In this document: one piece after another, positions 27,043-36,877 of the stretch
Layout of the letters: each line of letters begins with the position of its first letter
How positions within the stretch are numbered: the stretch's first letter is position 1
DNA from: Vreelandella songnenensis
GTDB taxonomy: Bacteria; Pseudomonadota; Gammaproteobacteria; Pseudomonadales; Halomonadaceae
Direction: 5' to 3'
DNA length: 64,000 nucleotides
Assembly: GCF_003002925.1 (NCBI RefSeq)
Contig: NZ_PVTK01000003.1
Location: 186,001-250,000 of the forward strand
Position numbers and translations under genes: made by a program
The notes under the pieces: generated by a model
What the model was told of the DNA's origin: nothing
What the model saw: the letters and a program-made list of their open reading frames with translations, nothing else
Databases searched by the model: none

Positions 27043-27639
27043 CTAGCGACTGACAGGACCTGCCATGCGTGATATCACCTTATCCTTGAAGCCGAAGTGA
27101 TGCACAAGTGCCATGCTCACGTGCCCAGCTATCAGGATTAAAAGCAGCCAGGCGAGCGGGCTATGCAGCAGGTTGGCTATCTCGATCATCCAGGGAATAT
27201 CGCGTTCAGCCGCGTTGAGTAGCGGTATGCCGTAGACATCCAGCGCGCCGCCTCTGCCGTACTGACGCAAGATGCTCAAGGCAGGCAAGATGATCAGCAG
27301 CGCATAAAACGTCATATGAACTCCGCGCGCCAGCACGCCGCTTAGCCCAGCGGCGGGTAAAGGGCGCTGGCGCCGATTGAGCCAGGCCCAGCCCGCGCGT
27401 AATACCGTAATCCCTAACAGCAAAACGCCCAAGCTACCGTGGGGGCCTATGCTTGAAAGCATCAGCGTAAGTTCACTTTCGCCAAATCCTCGCCATGCCA
27501 GTACCACGCTGAACTGAAGCAGCACGATAGCCGCCGTCAGCCAATGCAGGGCGCGGCTGATCACGCCATAATGGGTAGCGCTATCTCGCCAGTAAGGGCG
27601 GGCACGTGTTGGAGAAGTCTGGTTAGTGATAAGGGGCAT
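27043..27639 (-). CDS. Cytochrome b561 family protein
   Basis: A 198-residue four-helix diheme cytochrome b. Candidate haem histidines are in ISRALHWLTAAIV, GPHGSLGVLLLGI, VHMTFYALLIILPALS and LLHSPLAWLLLILIAGHVSMALVHH. It sits between fhuC and fhuB, framed by Fur-like sites, so it may supply electrons for siderophore reduction or respond to iron. That link is inferred from position only. The start at 27639 leaves ~25 residues before helix 1. Confidence 0.85.
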   Translation of the reverse strand: MPLITNQTSPTRARPYWRDSATHYGVISRALHWLTAAIVLLQFSVVLAWRGFGESELTLMLSSIGPHGSLGVLLLGITVLRAGWAWLNRRQRPLPAAGLSGVLARGVHMTFYALLIILPALSILRQYGRGGALDVYGIPLLNAAERDIPWMIEIANLLHSPLAWLLLILIAGHVSMALVHHFGFKDKVISRMAGPVSR

Positions 27640-27813
27640 TGTTTCTCGTCTCTAGCGGTTTGATTTGGCTAAATGCCAATAACCCATACGGATACTCATT
27701 ACCAACGGCCTTGGCCGGGTGATGATACGCCGTTTCAGCGGATGCCGAGCCACTGGCCGGCCTGCCTTGCAACGCATATAACGCTGCTAGGTCAAAGGGT
27801 TAATTGTAGTGTT

Positions 27814-27826
27814 AATCGTTATCATT
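27814..27826. promoter_or_regulatory. Fur-box-like site upstream of fhuB
   Basis: AATCGTTATCATT matches 10 of 13 Fur core positions. It lies in an AT-rich stretch ~120 bp before the fhuB start and ~175 bp before the divergent cytochrome gene. Confidence 0.5.
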
Positions 27827-27947
27827 TAAAATATTTTGCGTTAATGCAACCGCTATCTGTTATCCGGACTGGAAACTCGCCCCTTGGGCTGTTGCCAGAC
27901 GCGCACGGCGTTATTTCAGTTACAGCCCATACAGTAAGGTATCTACC

Positions 27948-29948
27948 ATGCCAGGCAGTGTGCCGTTGGCCCAGAAGATAGGCGGCATGTCTCCCGCCAA
28001 AGTGTGTCTATTGCTCAGCCTTCCGCTGGCCATGCTCCTGATAATGGGCTTTCAGGCGCAAGGCGGCCTGGGCCAGAGCCTTCAGGCTCTGTTTAGTCCG
28101 GACCTCGACCAGGTCGATGACCTGTTGCTGCACTTTACCTGGTGGCCGCGGCTGGCAGTTGCCCTATTGGCTGGGGGTGGGCTTGCCCTGGCGGGTGTGC
28201 TGATGCAGCAGGTGCTGCGCAATCCGCTTGCCGCGCCCACCACACTGGGTGTGGCAAGTGGTGCCAACTTGGCGCTCATGGCCGCCACATTGATGGCGCC
28301 AGGGCTTTTGGTGGTGGGGCGAGAGTGGGTCGCTCTGGCCGGTGGCGCTCTGGCGATGGGGCTGGTATTTGCCCTGGCCTGGCGGCGCGGGCTTGCGCCG
28401 GTGGTGGTGGTGCTGGCCGGGCTGGTGGTCAATCTTTACCTGGGCGCGCTTTCAACGGCGCTTTTGCTTTTCAATCATGAAACCCTGGCGGGGTTGCTTA
28501 TCTGGAGTGCCGGCTCGCTTTCCCAGAGCGGCTGGGACGGCGCTGCCGCCCTGGCGCCGCGCCTGGCACTCTGCGTACTGGCGGCCTGGCTGCTGCTGCG
28601 CCCACTGGCGGTGCTCGAGCTTGACGAGGCCAGTGCCAAAAGCCTGGGCATATCGCTCAAGTACCTGCGCTTTGCCGGCCTGGGGCTTGCGGTATTCATT
28701 ACCGGTAGCGTGGTCAGCGTAGTGGGTATCGTCGGATTCATCGGCCTGGCGGCGCCCAATATCGTACGTATGGCCGGCGCGCGCCGGCTGGGAACGCGGC
28801 TACTCTGGTCAACGCTTCTGGGGGCGGTGCTGTTGGCCACGACGGACCTTCTGCTTCAGCGATTTTCCGGCATGGCGGCGACCTTGATTCCCACCGGGGC
28901 GGTCACCGGTGCGCTGGGCGCTCCGCTGCTTTTATGGCTGATTCCCCGCCTGAAGCTTCAAGGCGACCGGCCGCCGCAGTCTTCCAGCATGCTGGCTGGC
29001 CGCCACGCTGCACCGTATCGCTTGGCCATCGGGCTTTTATTGGCGCTGTTGCTGGCCACTTGCCTGGGGCTTTTTGTCGGCCAGGGGGGCAGCGGCTGGG
29101 CGTGGGTCAACGTGTTGGATGGGAACGTTATCGAGTGGCGCTTCCCTCGGGTGATGGCCGCCGCGGCCAGTGGCCTGATGCTGGCCATCGCCGGCACGCT
29201 GTTGCAGCGGCTTTCTGCCAATCCCATGGCAAGTCCTGAAGTGCTGGGTATCAGCGGAGGCTGCGCCATTGCGCTGATTCTGGGTATCTATTTACTGCCC
29301 GCCCCCAGCAATACTGCGCTGATCGGTATCGGTACCGCAGGGGCACTGGTGACACTTTCAGGGCTGGTGGCCTTGAACCGGCGCAGCGGCTTTGTGCCCG
29401 AGCGGCTTTTGCTGAGCGGTGTGGCGATCAGCGCGCTGTTCGATGCGGTGCGCAGCATACTGCTTGCAGGCGGCGACCCGCGTGGCCAGCAGGTCATTGC
29501 GTGGCTGGCGGGCTCGACCTACTACGTGGATGTCACCAGCGCCCTGGTAGTGGGAACACTGGCGGCGGGGCTTGCTCTTGCCACGCTTCCGTTTACCCGC
29601 TGGCTGGATATTCTGCCCTTGGGCGCCCCCATGGCGCAGGCGTTGGGTGTGGGCCTGAACAGGGCGCGACTCGGGCTGCTGCTGCTGGTGGCCCTGCTGA
29701 CTGCCTGCGCGACGCTGGTGGTCGGGCCGCTTTCGTTTATCGGCCTGCTGGCGCCACACATGGCGCGCCTTGTAGGGTTCTCCCGCGCCCGTGAACATCT
29801 GGTGGGGGCGGCTCTCATCGGCATGCTGCTGATGGTGCTGGCCGACTGGGTAGGGCGGCAGGTCATGTTCCCCTACGAGATACCGGCAGGCCTGGTGGCT
29901 TCGCTGATCGGCGGGGCTTACTTCATGTGGGGCCTGCGGCGGCTGTAG
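27948..29948 (+). CDS. fhuB: Double-length iron-siderophore ABC permease
   Basis: A 666-residue FecCD/BtuC-type permease made of two fused halves (~20 helices in all), as in E. coli FhuB (660). Each half has the family boxes: [34 protein letters not shown] in the first and [26 protein letters not shown] in the second. EAA-like coupling loops are also visible ([12 protein letters not shown] and [12 protein letters not shown]). It would move ferric hydroxamate-type siderophores through the inner membrane with FhuC. No periplasmic binding protein or TonB receptor for it is in the window. An in-frame ATG at 27987 is an alternative start. Confidence 0.92.
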   Translation: MPGSVPLAQKIGGMSPAKVCLLLSLPLAMLLIMGFQAQGGLGQSLQALFSPDLDQVDDLLLHFTWWPRLAVALLAGGGLALAGVLMQQVLRNPLAAPTTLGVASGANLALMAATLMAPGLLVVGREWVALAGGALAMGLVFALAWRRGLAPVVVVLAGLVVNLYLGALSTALLLFNHETLAGLLIWSAGSLSQSGWDGAAALAPRLALCVLAAWLLLRPLAVLELDEASAKSLGISLKYLRFAGLGLAVFITGSVVSVVGIVGFIGLAAPNIVRMAGARRLGTRLLWSTLLGAVLLATTDLLLQRFSGMAATLIPTGAVTGALGAPLLLWLIPRLKLQGDRPPQSSSMLAGRHAAPYRLAIGLLLALLLATCLGLFVGQGGSGWAWVNVLDGNVIEWRFPRVMAAAASGLMLAIAGTLLQRLSANPMASPEVLGISGGCAIALILGIYLLPAPSNTALIGIGTAGALVTLSGLVALNRRSGFVPERLLLSGVAISALFDAVRSILLAGGDPRGQQVIAWLAGSTYYVDVTSALVVGTLAAGLALATLPFTRWLDILPLGAPMAQALGVGLNRARLGLLLLVALLTACATLVVGPLSFIGLLAPHMARLVGFSRAREHLVGAALIGMLLMVLADWVGRQVMFPYEIPAGLVASLIGGAYFMWGLRRL

Positions 29949-29977
29949 GCTGGATACCGCAGGCGCCACTGACCTTA

Positions 29978-30991
29978 TCAGGCGGCGTGCTGCTGAAAAT
30001 AGGCGCCCATCACTTCAAGCACCTTATCGATATCTGCATCATCAATGTCACGATGCACCACAAGGCGCGTGGCGTATAAAAGCTCGATCAGGATATCGTG
30101 CTCCTTGAGCCAGGTGGAAAGCGGGCGCACGTGTTCGTCGGGCACGTGGGCAAACACCATGTTGGTCGCCTGGGAAGTAACCTGTATACCCGGCAGGGCA
30201 GCCAGGCCTGTTGCCAGACGCGCCGCCCGGCGGTGATCGAAAGCCAGGTCATCGACATGGTGATCCAGCGCATACTGGCAGGCCGCCGCAATAATGCCCG
30301 CCTGGCGCATGCCGCCACCGACCACCTTGCGCCAGCGGCGGGCGCGCTCGATAAAGTTGCGCGAGCCGACCAGGGCCGAGCCAATTGGCGTGCCCATGCC
30401 CTTGGAGAAGCACAGCGAAATGCTGTCAAACGGGCGGCAGAGCTTCTCGAGCGGTACTTCGCTTGCCACGGCGGCATTGAACAGCCGGGCGCCATCCAGG
30501 TGGGTTGCCAAGCCACGGGAGCGGGCGAATTCCGTGGCCTGATGGACGTACTCCTGTGGCAATACCTTGCCGCCGATCGTGTTTTCCAGCGCCAGAAGGC
30601 GCGTACGCGCAAAGTGGAAATCATCGGCTTTAATCGCCGCGCTGATCTTCTCCAGCGGCAGGCTACCGTCGCTGGCGTTTTCGATGGGCTGCGGCTGAAT
30701 GCTGCCAAGCACGGCAGCGCCGCCCCCTTCGTAACGGTAGGTGTGGGCGGATTGGCCGACGATATACTCATCACCGCGTTCGCAGTGGGCCATCAAACCG
30801 ACCAGGTTGCTTTGGGTGCCGCTTGGAAACAGCAGCGCGGCCTGCTTGCCCGATAGCGTGGCAAGATGCTCCTGAAAGGCATTCACCGTGGGATCGTCAC
30901 CCCATACGTCATCACCGACGGGGGCCGACATCATGGCCTCCAGCATGGCGGGGCTTGGACGGGTCACCGTATCGCTACGCAAATCAATCAT
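29978..30991 (-). CDS. ltaE: Low-specificity L-threonine aldolase
   Basis: A 337-residue PLP enzyme cleaving L-threonine and L-allo-threonine to glycine and acetaldehyde. Family segments are [20 protein letters not shown] at the N terminus, [31 protein letters not shown], and the PLP-lysine site [12 protein letters not shown]. Length is typical (E. coli LtaE 333). It is monocistronic and convergent with fhuB. Confidence 0.95.
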   Translation of the reverse strand: MIDLRSDTVTRPSPAMLEAMMSAPVGDDVWGDDPTVNAFQEHLATLSGKQAALLFPSGTQSNLVGLMAHCERGDEYIVGQSAHTYRYEGGGAAVLGSIQPQPIENASDGSLPLEKISAAIKADDFHFARTRLLALENTIGGKVLPQEYVHQATEFARSRGLATHLDGARLFNAAVASEVPLEKLCRPFDSISLCFSKGMGTPIGSALVGSRNFIERARRWRKVVGGGMRQAGIIAAACQYALDHHVDDLAFDHRRAARLATGLAALPGIQVTSQATNMVFAHVPDEHVRPLSTWLKEHDILIELLYATRLVVHRDIDDADIDKVLEVMGAYFQQHAA

Positions 30992-31087
30992 GTTATTTCC
31001 TTGGGTAACCTGTGATAAACAGGGCAGCTCTTCAATAACCCACTATGGTTACAGCATACGAAGAAGCAACCCAGCGTAGGTAATGTG

Positions 31088-32299
31088 ATGGATCTTAAGA
31101 GTGGCTATCCGTTTTGGGCGATAAAAAATGGTCTGTTGACTACTTTCCCACAGCTCACCCATGACCATCAATGCGATGTCGCGGTGATTGGCGGCGGGAT
31201 TACCGGGGCGCTGATTGCCAATGAGCTCAGCGAGCATGGCCATCACGTGGTAGTACTCGAGCGCCGGGATATCGGCTGGGGGAGTACGGCGGCAAGTACT
31301 GCCCTGCTGCAGTATGAAATTGATACTCACCTGACCGAGCTTGCAAGGCGTTACGGTGAAGAAAACGGAGTGCTGGCCTACCAGGCGTGTGCCGACGCGA
31401 TACTGGAGCTTGAAACCCTGGCGCGTGAGCTTGGAGGTGTCGAGTTCGAGCGACAAAAGAGCCTCTACTTCGCCAGTAATGAAGAGGATGTAGCATCCCT
31501 GAAAGCAGAGCTTGCCCTACGCCAGAAAAATGGTTTCGAGGCCAGCTGGCTCGAGCAGCAAGTACTTGTGGAGCGCTACGGCTTCAAGGCGCCCGGCGGC
31601 ATCCTGACCGAGCTTGCGGCAAGCGTTGACCCTTATCAGATGGCCTATCAACTGTTCAACAAGGTGGCAAGCCGGGGTGGCGAGGTGTATGACCGTACCC
31701 AGGTGAGCGAGATGATTCAGCGCGACGATCACCTGGCGCTTAGGCTGACCAATGGCGCTACGCTCTCCTGCCAGCAGGTCGTCATTGCCGCCGGTTACGA
31801 GTCCCAGGCGTGGTTGCCTGAGCCGGTTGCCAAGAACCGCAGCAGCTACGCTTTCATCACCGACCCGTTACCGCTTGAGATGCTTGGCGAGCTTAAACAG
31901 ACGCTGGTGTGGGAGTCGGCCAGGCCGTATCTGTACCTGCGCACCACTGTGGATGGCCGGCTGTTGATAGGCGGCGACGATGATGATCAGGACATTCCGG
32001 GCCGCCGTGACGACCGGGTGATCGAAAAAGCCCAGGGGCTTGCGAAAAAGGTGGAAGCGCTCTGGCCGTCGCTGACCATCAACCCCACGTTCAGCTGGGG
32101 CGGCACCTTTGCCGAAACGGAAGATGGACTGCCCTATTTTGGCCCTCACGAAGCGCACGGTAAAAGAGTACACTTCGCCATGGCCTACGGCGGAAACGGC
32201 ATCAGCTACAGCATGGTAGGTGCCAAGCTGGTACGCGCGCTGATCGAAGGTCGGGAACATCCCTTGGCCACGCTATTTTCCTTTGAACGTCACGCTTAA
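31088..32299 (+). CDS. FAD-dependent amine/amino-acid oxidoreductase (DAO family)
   Basis: A 403-residue flavoprotein. The N-terminal Rossmann motif is DVAVIGGGITGALIANELSEHG with the acidic ribose binder in VVVLERRD. The flavin-contact segment GWGSTAASTALLQYE and the C-terminal WGGTFAETEDGLPYFG plus AMAYGGNGISYSM are typical of the DAO superfamily (DadA, sarcosine oxidase, PuuB-like). The substrate cannot be assigned. ATG 31088 is preferred over the adjacent GTG. The next gene, speG, begins ~65 nt downstream on the same strand, which would fit a role in polyamine or amine catabolism, as inference only. Confidence 0.82.
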   Translation: MDLKSGYPFWAIKNGLLTTFPQLTHDHQCDVAVIGGGITGALIANELSEHGHHVVVLERRDIGWGSTAASTALLQYEIDTHLTELARRYGEENGVLAYQACADAILELETLARELGGVEFERQKSLYFASNEEDVASLKAELALRQKNGFEASWLEQQVLVERYGFKAPGGILTELAASVDPYQMAYQLFNKVASRGGEVYDRTQVSEMIQRDDHLALRLTNGATLSCQQVVIAAGYESQAWLPEPVAKNRSSYAFITDPLPLEMLGELKQTLVWESARPYLYLRTTVDGRLLIGGDDDDQDIPGRRDDRVIEKAQGLAKKVEALWPSLTINPTFSWGGTFAETEDGLPYFGPHEAHGKRVHFAMAYGGNGISYSMVGAKLVRALIEGREHPLATLFSFERHA

Positions 32300-32364
32300 C
32301 CCCCGCAGCGGGCCATCGCGCCTGAGTGCAGCTCCTGGCCCGCTGCCCGATGAGAGCAGTACCC

Positions 32365-32895
32365 ATGGATCATCTACTTTACTTGCGCGCACTGGAACGC
32401 AGCGACCTGCGTTTCGTGCACGAACTCAACAACAACCAAAGCATCATGTCGTACTGGTTCGAAGAGCCCTACGAATCCTTTGATGAGCTGGAAGAGCTTT
32501 ACAACAAGCATATTCACGACAACGCCGAGCGGCGCTTCGTGGCTGAAGACAGTTCGGGCATCGCCATCGGGCTCGTGGAGCTGATCGAGATCGACTACAT
32601 CCACCGCAGCGCTGAATTCCAGATCATCATCACGCCAGACCATCAGGGAAAGGGCTTTGCTCGTTCTCTGATCCGCCAGGCCTTGCACTACTCCTTTACC
32701 ATTTTAAATATTCACAAGGTGTATCTGATCGTTGCAGTGGAGAACGTCAAGGCGATTCATCTTTATGAAGAGAGCGGGTTTATCGAAGAGGGGCATCTGG
32801 TGCAGGAGTTCTTCATCAACGGTAAATACCGCGACGTAAAGCGGATGTATATTTTGCAGGAGACGTATTTGGCACAGTTAGACAAGTTGCAATAA
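32365..32895 (+). CDS. speG: Spermidine N1-acetyltransferase
   Basis: A 176-residue GNAT enzyme that acetylates spermidine/spermine with acetyl-CoA to relieve polyamine toxicity. Long stretches match E. coli Spe[45 protein letters not shown] (the acetyl-CoA pyrophosphate loop), and [19 protein letters not shown] 32365 gives the right N terminus; an in-frame ATG at 32350 is possible. Likely co-transcribed with the upstream oxidase. Confidence 0.93.
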   Translation: MDHLLYLRALERSDLRFVHELNNNQSIMSYWFEEPYESFDELEELYNKHIHDNAERRFVAEDSSGIAIGLVELIEIDYIHRSAEFQIIITPDHQGKGFARSLIRQALHYSFTILNIHKVYLIVAVENVKAIHLYEESGFIEEGHLVQEFFINGKYRDVKRMYILQETYLAQLDKLQ

Positions 32896-33010
32896 GTGAG
32901 CAGGGCGGTTTCCATATTGCAGTCGTCTGCTTTACTGCGCCTGAAAAAAACGTGCTGATTACTGAGATTTGCTGGAAAGGGCTAAGGCTTTCGTTGGCTA
33001 TCATGGGTAT

Positions 33011-33045
33011 TACTCCTGCCAACCTAACAACGGCTGGCAGGAGTA
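33011..33045 (-). terminator. Hairpin after the M48 protease gene
   Basis: An 11-bp inverted repeat (TACTCCTGCCA / TGGCAGGAGTA) with a ~13-nt loop, 14 nt beyond the protease stop on the minus strand. It lacks a T-tract, so termination is uncertain. Confidence 0.5.
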
Positions 33046-33058
33046 GCAGTATCGATAT

Positions 33059-33820
33059 CTAGTTGAGCGTGGATTCCAGGCGGTTGGCACGATCACCAGA
33101 GGCTGGGTGGCTGGAGAAGAAGCTACTATCGTTGCCGTACTTGGCTTCAAGTTTACGCAGTGCCGAGATTGAAGCCTCAACATCCATATCGTGCTCCTTT
33201 AGAAGCTCGATGGCGTAGTCGTCAGCTTCATTCTCCTGGCGTTGGGAGAACTGGGCGTTGATGAGCTTCTCGCCCAGCTCGCCAAGCTCTGAACTTGAAA
33301 GAACGGCAGCGGTGGAGCTTCCGCTTGCAGCGGCTGCTTCACGCGCGGCAGAGGCAGCATAGGCCACCTGGAAGGCTCGCTTGGAGTGACCAAGTGCCAC
33401 GTGACCGATTTCATGCGCGATAACGTAGCGCACTTCATCGTCGTTCATCTCATCCATCAAGCCGCTATACAGACGGATAGACCCATTGGGTACTGCAAAG
33501 GCGTTCATTTCAGGGACTTGGTACACGTTAAAATCGAGGTTGTTGCCATCGACCACGTCCCAACCCTTGGTCAGGTTTGCCAAACGTTCCGCATACTGGC
33601 TGTTGGTGGCGACGAGCTGGTTTTCACTATCGAGCTGGGCAATGGTTTGATCGCCTAATTGCTGCATTTGTTGGTCAGACATCGTTACAGCGCCTGCCAT
33701 ACCTGCGCCTGCAGACATGAGCCCACCCAGGTCAGCGCCGGATTGGCAGCCGCTGACCATCAGGGTTGCAGCCAAACCTAATACACAGGATGTTTTCCGC
33801 CCAGAAAAAGAGGATTGCAT
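33059..33820 (-). CDS. M48-family metalloprotease lipoprotein
   Basis: A 253-residue zinc metalloprotease of the LoiP/BepA/Oma1-like group, anchored in the envelope by a lipobox (LMVSGCQSG). The active site is the HExxH motif in VIAHEIGHVALGHSKRA, and the third zinc ligand Glu is probably in QENEADDYAIELL. The C-terminal KYGNDSSFFSSHPASGDRANRL is the typical M48 ending. Start 33820 is preferred because AAGGAA lies six nt upstream; the ATG at 33826 would abut that SD. The family degrades misassembled outer-membrane proteins. No tetratricopeptide domain follows, unlike BepA. Confidence 0.9.
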   Translation of the reverse strand: MQSSFSGRKTSCVLGLAATLMVSGCQSGADLGGLMSAGAGMAGAVTMSDQQMQQLGDQTIAQLDSENQLVATNSQYAERLANLTKGWDVVDGNNLDFNVYQVPEMNAFAVPNGSIRLYSGLMDEMNDDEVRYVIAHEIGHVALGHSKRAFQVAYAASAAREAAAASGSSTAAVLSSSELGELGEKLINAQFSQRQENEADDYAIELLKEHDMDVEASISALRKLEAKYGNDSSFFSSHPASGDRANRLESTLN

Positions 33821-34180
33821 TATCATTTCCTTAATCAATATGCGCATAGCATGAAATGTTGCGCATTTAATAGTATGTCTCAATTGGCCTAACTAATATT
33901 AGATTAAATCGTTTCTTAACTCCATCCCTGCTGTTATTAAAACGCCTGAACCAGTCTATTGAATGCCCTTGAGGTATTCGTTGAGTGTCGATTAGCCGCA
34001 AAAATCCATATAGCCGTCATTAGTAATGGGATTGACTTGTAAGGTAAGGGTTTATTGGATTTTAAAGGGTAACAAACGTGTGGTGTTTGAAGAGGGATAA
34101 AGGACAGGGTGTGTAATGCAATCTGAATCGGATTTACTTACTTGAGAATAACGGCAGCGTTCCACAGGGAGGCGCTGAAC

Positions 34181-34203
34181 AAGGCCGCCATTCTGGCGGC
34201 CTT
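34181..34203 (-). terminator. Terminator of the 40-codon gene
   Basis: A perfect 10-bp stem (AAGGCCGCCA / TGGCGGCCTT) with a 3-nt loop, 15 nt beyond the stop of the small minus-strand gene. Confidence 0.65.
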
Positions 34204-34217
34204 TAGACACAGCTCGT

Positions 34218-34340
34218 TTAGCGTTTGCGCATATAGTCGGCTAATGCTTCGAACGCGGCGCGCTGCTGTAAAGCGCGCTGTGCCCAGATCTGCATGACAT
34301 CGTCACGCATAGCCGGGTAGCAGGGGATTGAGTGTTGCAT
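34218..34340 (-). CDS. Small protein of 40 residues, unknown
   Basis: A short minus-strand frame encodes 40 residues starting MQHSIPCYPAMRDDVMQIW and ending ADYMRKR. It has a strong Shine-Dalgarno (AAAGGAGTGCATGCC before ATG) and a terminator hairpin immediately after the stop, so it has the full architecture of a gene. The central part (MQIWAQRALQQRAAFEALADYMRKR) would form one amphipathic basic helix, reminiscent in size and charge of DUF1127-type small proteins but without their signature. Function unknown. Confidence 0.6.
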   Translation of the reverse strand: MQHSIPCYPAMRDDVMQIWAQRALQQRAAFEALADYMRKR

Positions 34341-34916
34341 GGCATGCACTCCTTTGTGGGTGAAGGGTCAGAGATTATTATTAGAATGATGCTTTATTGT
34401 GCATCGCAGCACATGGCCGCGACGCTAAATAGTAAGTGCTTTTCAAGCCTTGCTCTAGTCAAAAAGGTGTAGGAGATTTGCCAACTGCTGTAAGAAATGG
34501 CTTACAGATGAGCCTCCATTTAGCTAGCTAATTGAATGAGCAGGCATTTTAGGTGAGCTAAAAAAGCCAGGAGGATACCTGACTTTATGAATCTTTTTTT
34601 CTAAAACAGTGAGTAAATGTGCTCGATTAGCCCATATAGCTGGCTATCGCGTTCATGGCTGCACGCTGACATTGCGCTTGAACAAGCCAGAATTGAAGAA
34701 CGTCACTATCGTATTCGAAGGGGGGAAGCTGGAGAGGCATTGCGTGGTCCTCCTGTTAGGACACACACGTCAGTATAGTGGCTTTTTGCTGCTTTGCAGC
34801 AAGAATCGTAATGCTTGCCAGATTTAGTCTGGGATAGGCAAACGGATGACGCAGAAAATCGTATAACCCGCTAGGCTTCAAAGGAGAAACCCTTTTCCTC
34901 TGCGAATGGAGTCGCA
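34341..34916. other. AT-rich, sparsely coding gap before poxB
   Basis: Together with 33821-34180 this is the longest stretch without a confident gene. It is clearly AT-richer than its surroundings. It holds the promoter of the 40-codon gene, a possible 53-codon frame (34617-34778) and the poxB leader. No tRNA, IS end or attachment site was recognised. Confidence 0.5.
34617..34778 (+). CDS. Possible small frame of 53 codons
   Basis: ATG 34617 to TAG 34776-34778 encodes 53 residues including DIALEQARIEERHYRIRRGE, a basic, helix-prone composition that looks more protein-like than the overlapping frame at 34609. There is only a weak purine-rich signal upstream. It could be a decayed fragment or chance; no homologue is recognised. 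Confidence 0.22.
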   Translation: MCSISPYSWLSRSWLHADIALEQARIEERHYRIRRGEAGEALRGPPVRTHTSV

Positions 34917-34917
34917 T

Positions 34918-36630
34918 ATGAGCGCCACTGTTGCTGAAATCATGGTCGATACTCTTCAAAACGCCGGTGCCAAGCGCTGTTACGGCGTTGTCGGGGATAC
35001 CCTCAATCAATTTACGGATGCCTTGCGCCAAAGCGATATCGAGTGGATCGGCGTTCGCCATGAAGAGGTTGGCGGATTCGCGGCTGGCGGCGAAGCCTAT
35101 CTCACCCAGGAGCTGGCGCTATGTGCAGGCTCCTGCGGCCCCGGCAGCCTGCACTTTGTGAACGGGCTGTTTGATGCCCATCGCAACGGCGCCCCCGTGG
35201 TATTGATTGCCACTCAGGTGCCGCTGGCTGAAACCGGCGTCAGCTTTCCCCAGGAAGTGGATCAGGTACAGATCTTCAAGCAGTACAGCGTGTTCTGCGA
35301 AACGATCTCCTCACCCGAGCAGGCCCGCCGCATGACGGCCCTGGCCGCGCAGGCGGCGCTTGCCAAAGGCGGCGTGGCGGTATTGATCGTACCCGGCGAT
35401 GTCATGAAGCAGGCGCCGGAAAGCCAGCTGGCGTTTCGTGCGCATCGTTTCGAGTACTCGCTGCGGCCCAGTGCCGAAGCGTTTGTGCCCGCCGTCAAGC
35501 AGCTCAACAAGGGCGGCAAGATCACCATTTTCGCTGGCTCTGGCTGTCGTGACGCCCGCGAGCAGGTGATCGCACTGGCTGAAAAGCTCCAGGCGCCCAT
35601 CGCCTGGACTTCCCGTGCCAAGGATTTTATCGAACACGACAACCCCTATCAGGTCGGCATGACCGGGGTATATGGTCTGGAAGGCGGTTACCACGCCGTG
35701 GCCGAGTGCGACACGCTGTTGATGCTGGGGTGTAACTTCGCCTTCAAGCAGTTCTACCCGGAAGACGCCGCCATCATTCAGGTCGATAGCGACCCCGCCC
35801 AGATCGGCAAGCGTTATCCGGTAGACGTTGGCATCATTGGCAGCGTTCGTGATACCTGCGAGGCGCTTTGTCAGGTAGTTGAGCGCAACCCGCAATCGCG
35901 CTGGCTGGAAAAGTGTCGCAAGCACTACGCCAAGTCGCTGGAAAAATCGGCGCACAAGAGCCGCGATGATTCACTGATCCATCCTCAGGAGCTGACGCTT
36001 GCCATCGACCGGCTTGCGGCGGACAACGCGCTGTTCACTGCCGATACGGGCAGTGTGACCGTGTGGATGCTGCGCCATATTCAGGCCAGCGGCCAGCGTC
36101 GTACCCTGGCAAGTCTGCAGCACGGCACCATGGCCAACGCCTATCCGCAAGCATTGGGCATTCAGCTGGCCTACCCCGAACGCCAGGTGATTGCCCTGTG
36201 CGGGGATGGCGGGCTCTCCATGCTGATGGGCGATCTGTTGACGCTGGTACAGCGCAAGATCCCGCTCAAGATCGTGGTCTACAACAACCAGTCGCTCAGC
36301 TTCGTGGAGCTTGAGCAGAAGGTGGAAGGACTTCTGGACGCCTATACCGAGCTGCAGAACCCGAACTTCGGCGAAGTGGCCAGTGCCATGGGCCTGTGGG
36401 GTAAACGGGTTGAACGCGAGGACGAGCTTGGGGATGCCATCACCGAATGGCTTGCCCAGCCAGGCCCTGCGCTGCTGGACGTAATGACCAACCCCATGGA
36501 ACTGGTCATGCCGCCCAAGGTAGCAGCAGGGCAGGTGGCTTCCACCGCGCTGTATTCAGCCAAGGCAGTACTGAGCGGGCGCATGGACGAGGTGGTTCAC
36601 CTGGTGAAGAGCAACTTCTTGAAGCGGTAA
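34918..36630 (+). CDS. poxB: Pyruvate dehydrogenase (ubiquinone)
   Basis: A 570-residue ThDP/FAD flavoprotein that decarboxylates pyruvate to acetate and CO2 and reduces ubiquinone at the membrane surface. The N-terminal PYR domain has the catalytic-Glu region GVRHEEVGGFAAGGEAYL, the middle domain binds FAD, and the C-terminal domain has the ThDP motif GDGGLSMLMGDLLTL...VVYNN. The tail LSGRMDEVVHLVKSNFLKR matches the lipid-binding amphipathic C-terminal helix of E. coli PoxB (572 residues). ATG 34918 has GGAG 7 nt upstream; an in-frame ATG at 34906 is less likely. Related uses (acetolactate synthase) are ruled out by the tail. Confidence 0.93.
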   Translation: MSATVAEIMVDTLQNAGAKRCYGVVGDTLNQFTDALRQSDIEWIGVRHEEVGGFAAGGEAYLTQELALCAGSCGPGSLHFVNGLFDAHRNGAPVVLIATQVPLAETGVSFPQEVDQVQIFKQYSVFCETISSPEQARRMTALAAQAALAKGGVAVLIVPGDVMKQAPESQLAFRAHRFEYSLRPSAEAFVPAVKQLNKGGKITIFAGSGCRDAREQVIALAEKLQAPIAWTSRAKDFIEHDNPYQVGMTGVYGLEGGYHAVAECDTLLMLGCNFAFKQFYPEDAAIIQVDSDPAQIGKRYPVDVGIIGSVRDTCEALCQVVERNPQSRWLEKCRKHYAKSLEKSAHKSRDDSLIHPQELTLAIDRLAADNALFTADTGSVTVWMLRHIQASGQRRTLASLQHGTMANAYPQALGIQLAYPERQVIALCGDGGLSMLMGDLLTLVQRKIPLKIVVYNNQSLSFVELEQKVEGLLDAYTELQNPNFGEVASAMGLWGKRVEREDELGDAITEWLAQPGPALLDVMTNPMELVMPPKVAAGQVASTALYSAKAVLSGRMDEVVHLVKSNFLKR

Positions 36631-36636
36631 GTAGAC

Positions 36637-36798
36637 ATGCGCCTTCATGTGCTATCCGATCTGCATCTTGAGCATTTCGACAGTGGCCGCCCATTGCCAG
36701 CCGTTGAGGCGGATATCGTCCTGCTGGCTGGCGATATTCACCGCCAGTGCGAGGGCATGGCTTGGGCGCGGGGCCAGTTTCTTGAAGCGCTGGATTAA
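36637..36798 (+). pseudogene. Truncated calcineurin-like phosphoesterase (N-terminal 53 codons)
   Basis: Starting 6 nt after poxB, this frame encodes the start of a metallophosphoesterase: RLHVLSDLHLEHFDSG with the first metal motif D-x-H, then DIVLLAGDIHRQCEGM with the GD-x-H motif. It stops after 53 codons at 36796, whereas such enzymes are ~250 residues, so all later metal motifs (GNH[ED], H, GHxH) are missing. Homology to the region upstream of kdgD begins within ~15 bp of the stop (about 36812). It reads as a gene cut by insertion or recombination of the hexuronate locus. Confidence 0.75.
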
Positions 36799-36877
36799 GC
36801 TCTTTTTTAGCTAACACTTTGGTCTAACTGCGGGTTTATATGCTTGCGGGGGAAAGCATAGTTGATTAGGTTGTTTC

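Noticed and set aside
34609-34827. A 72-codon frame starting at a GTG before poxB
   Set aside because: No Shine-Dalgarno and random-looking composition; the overlapping frame from 34617 looks slightly more protein-like, though also weak.
33821-34916. Search for a tRNA, insertion sequence or attachment site in the AT-rich gap
   Set aside because: No cloverleaf, transposase frame or flanking repeats were found by eye; the gap shows only the 40-codon gene, hairpins and a doubtful frame.
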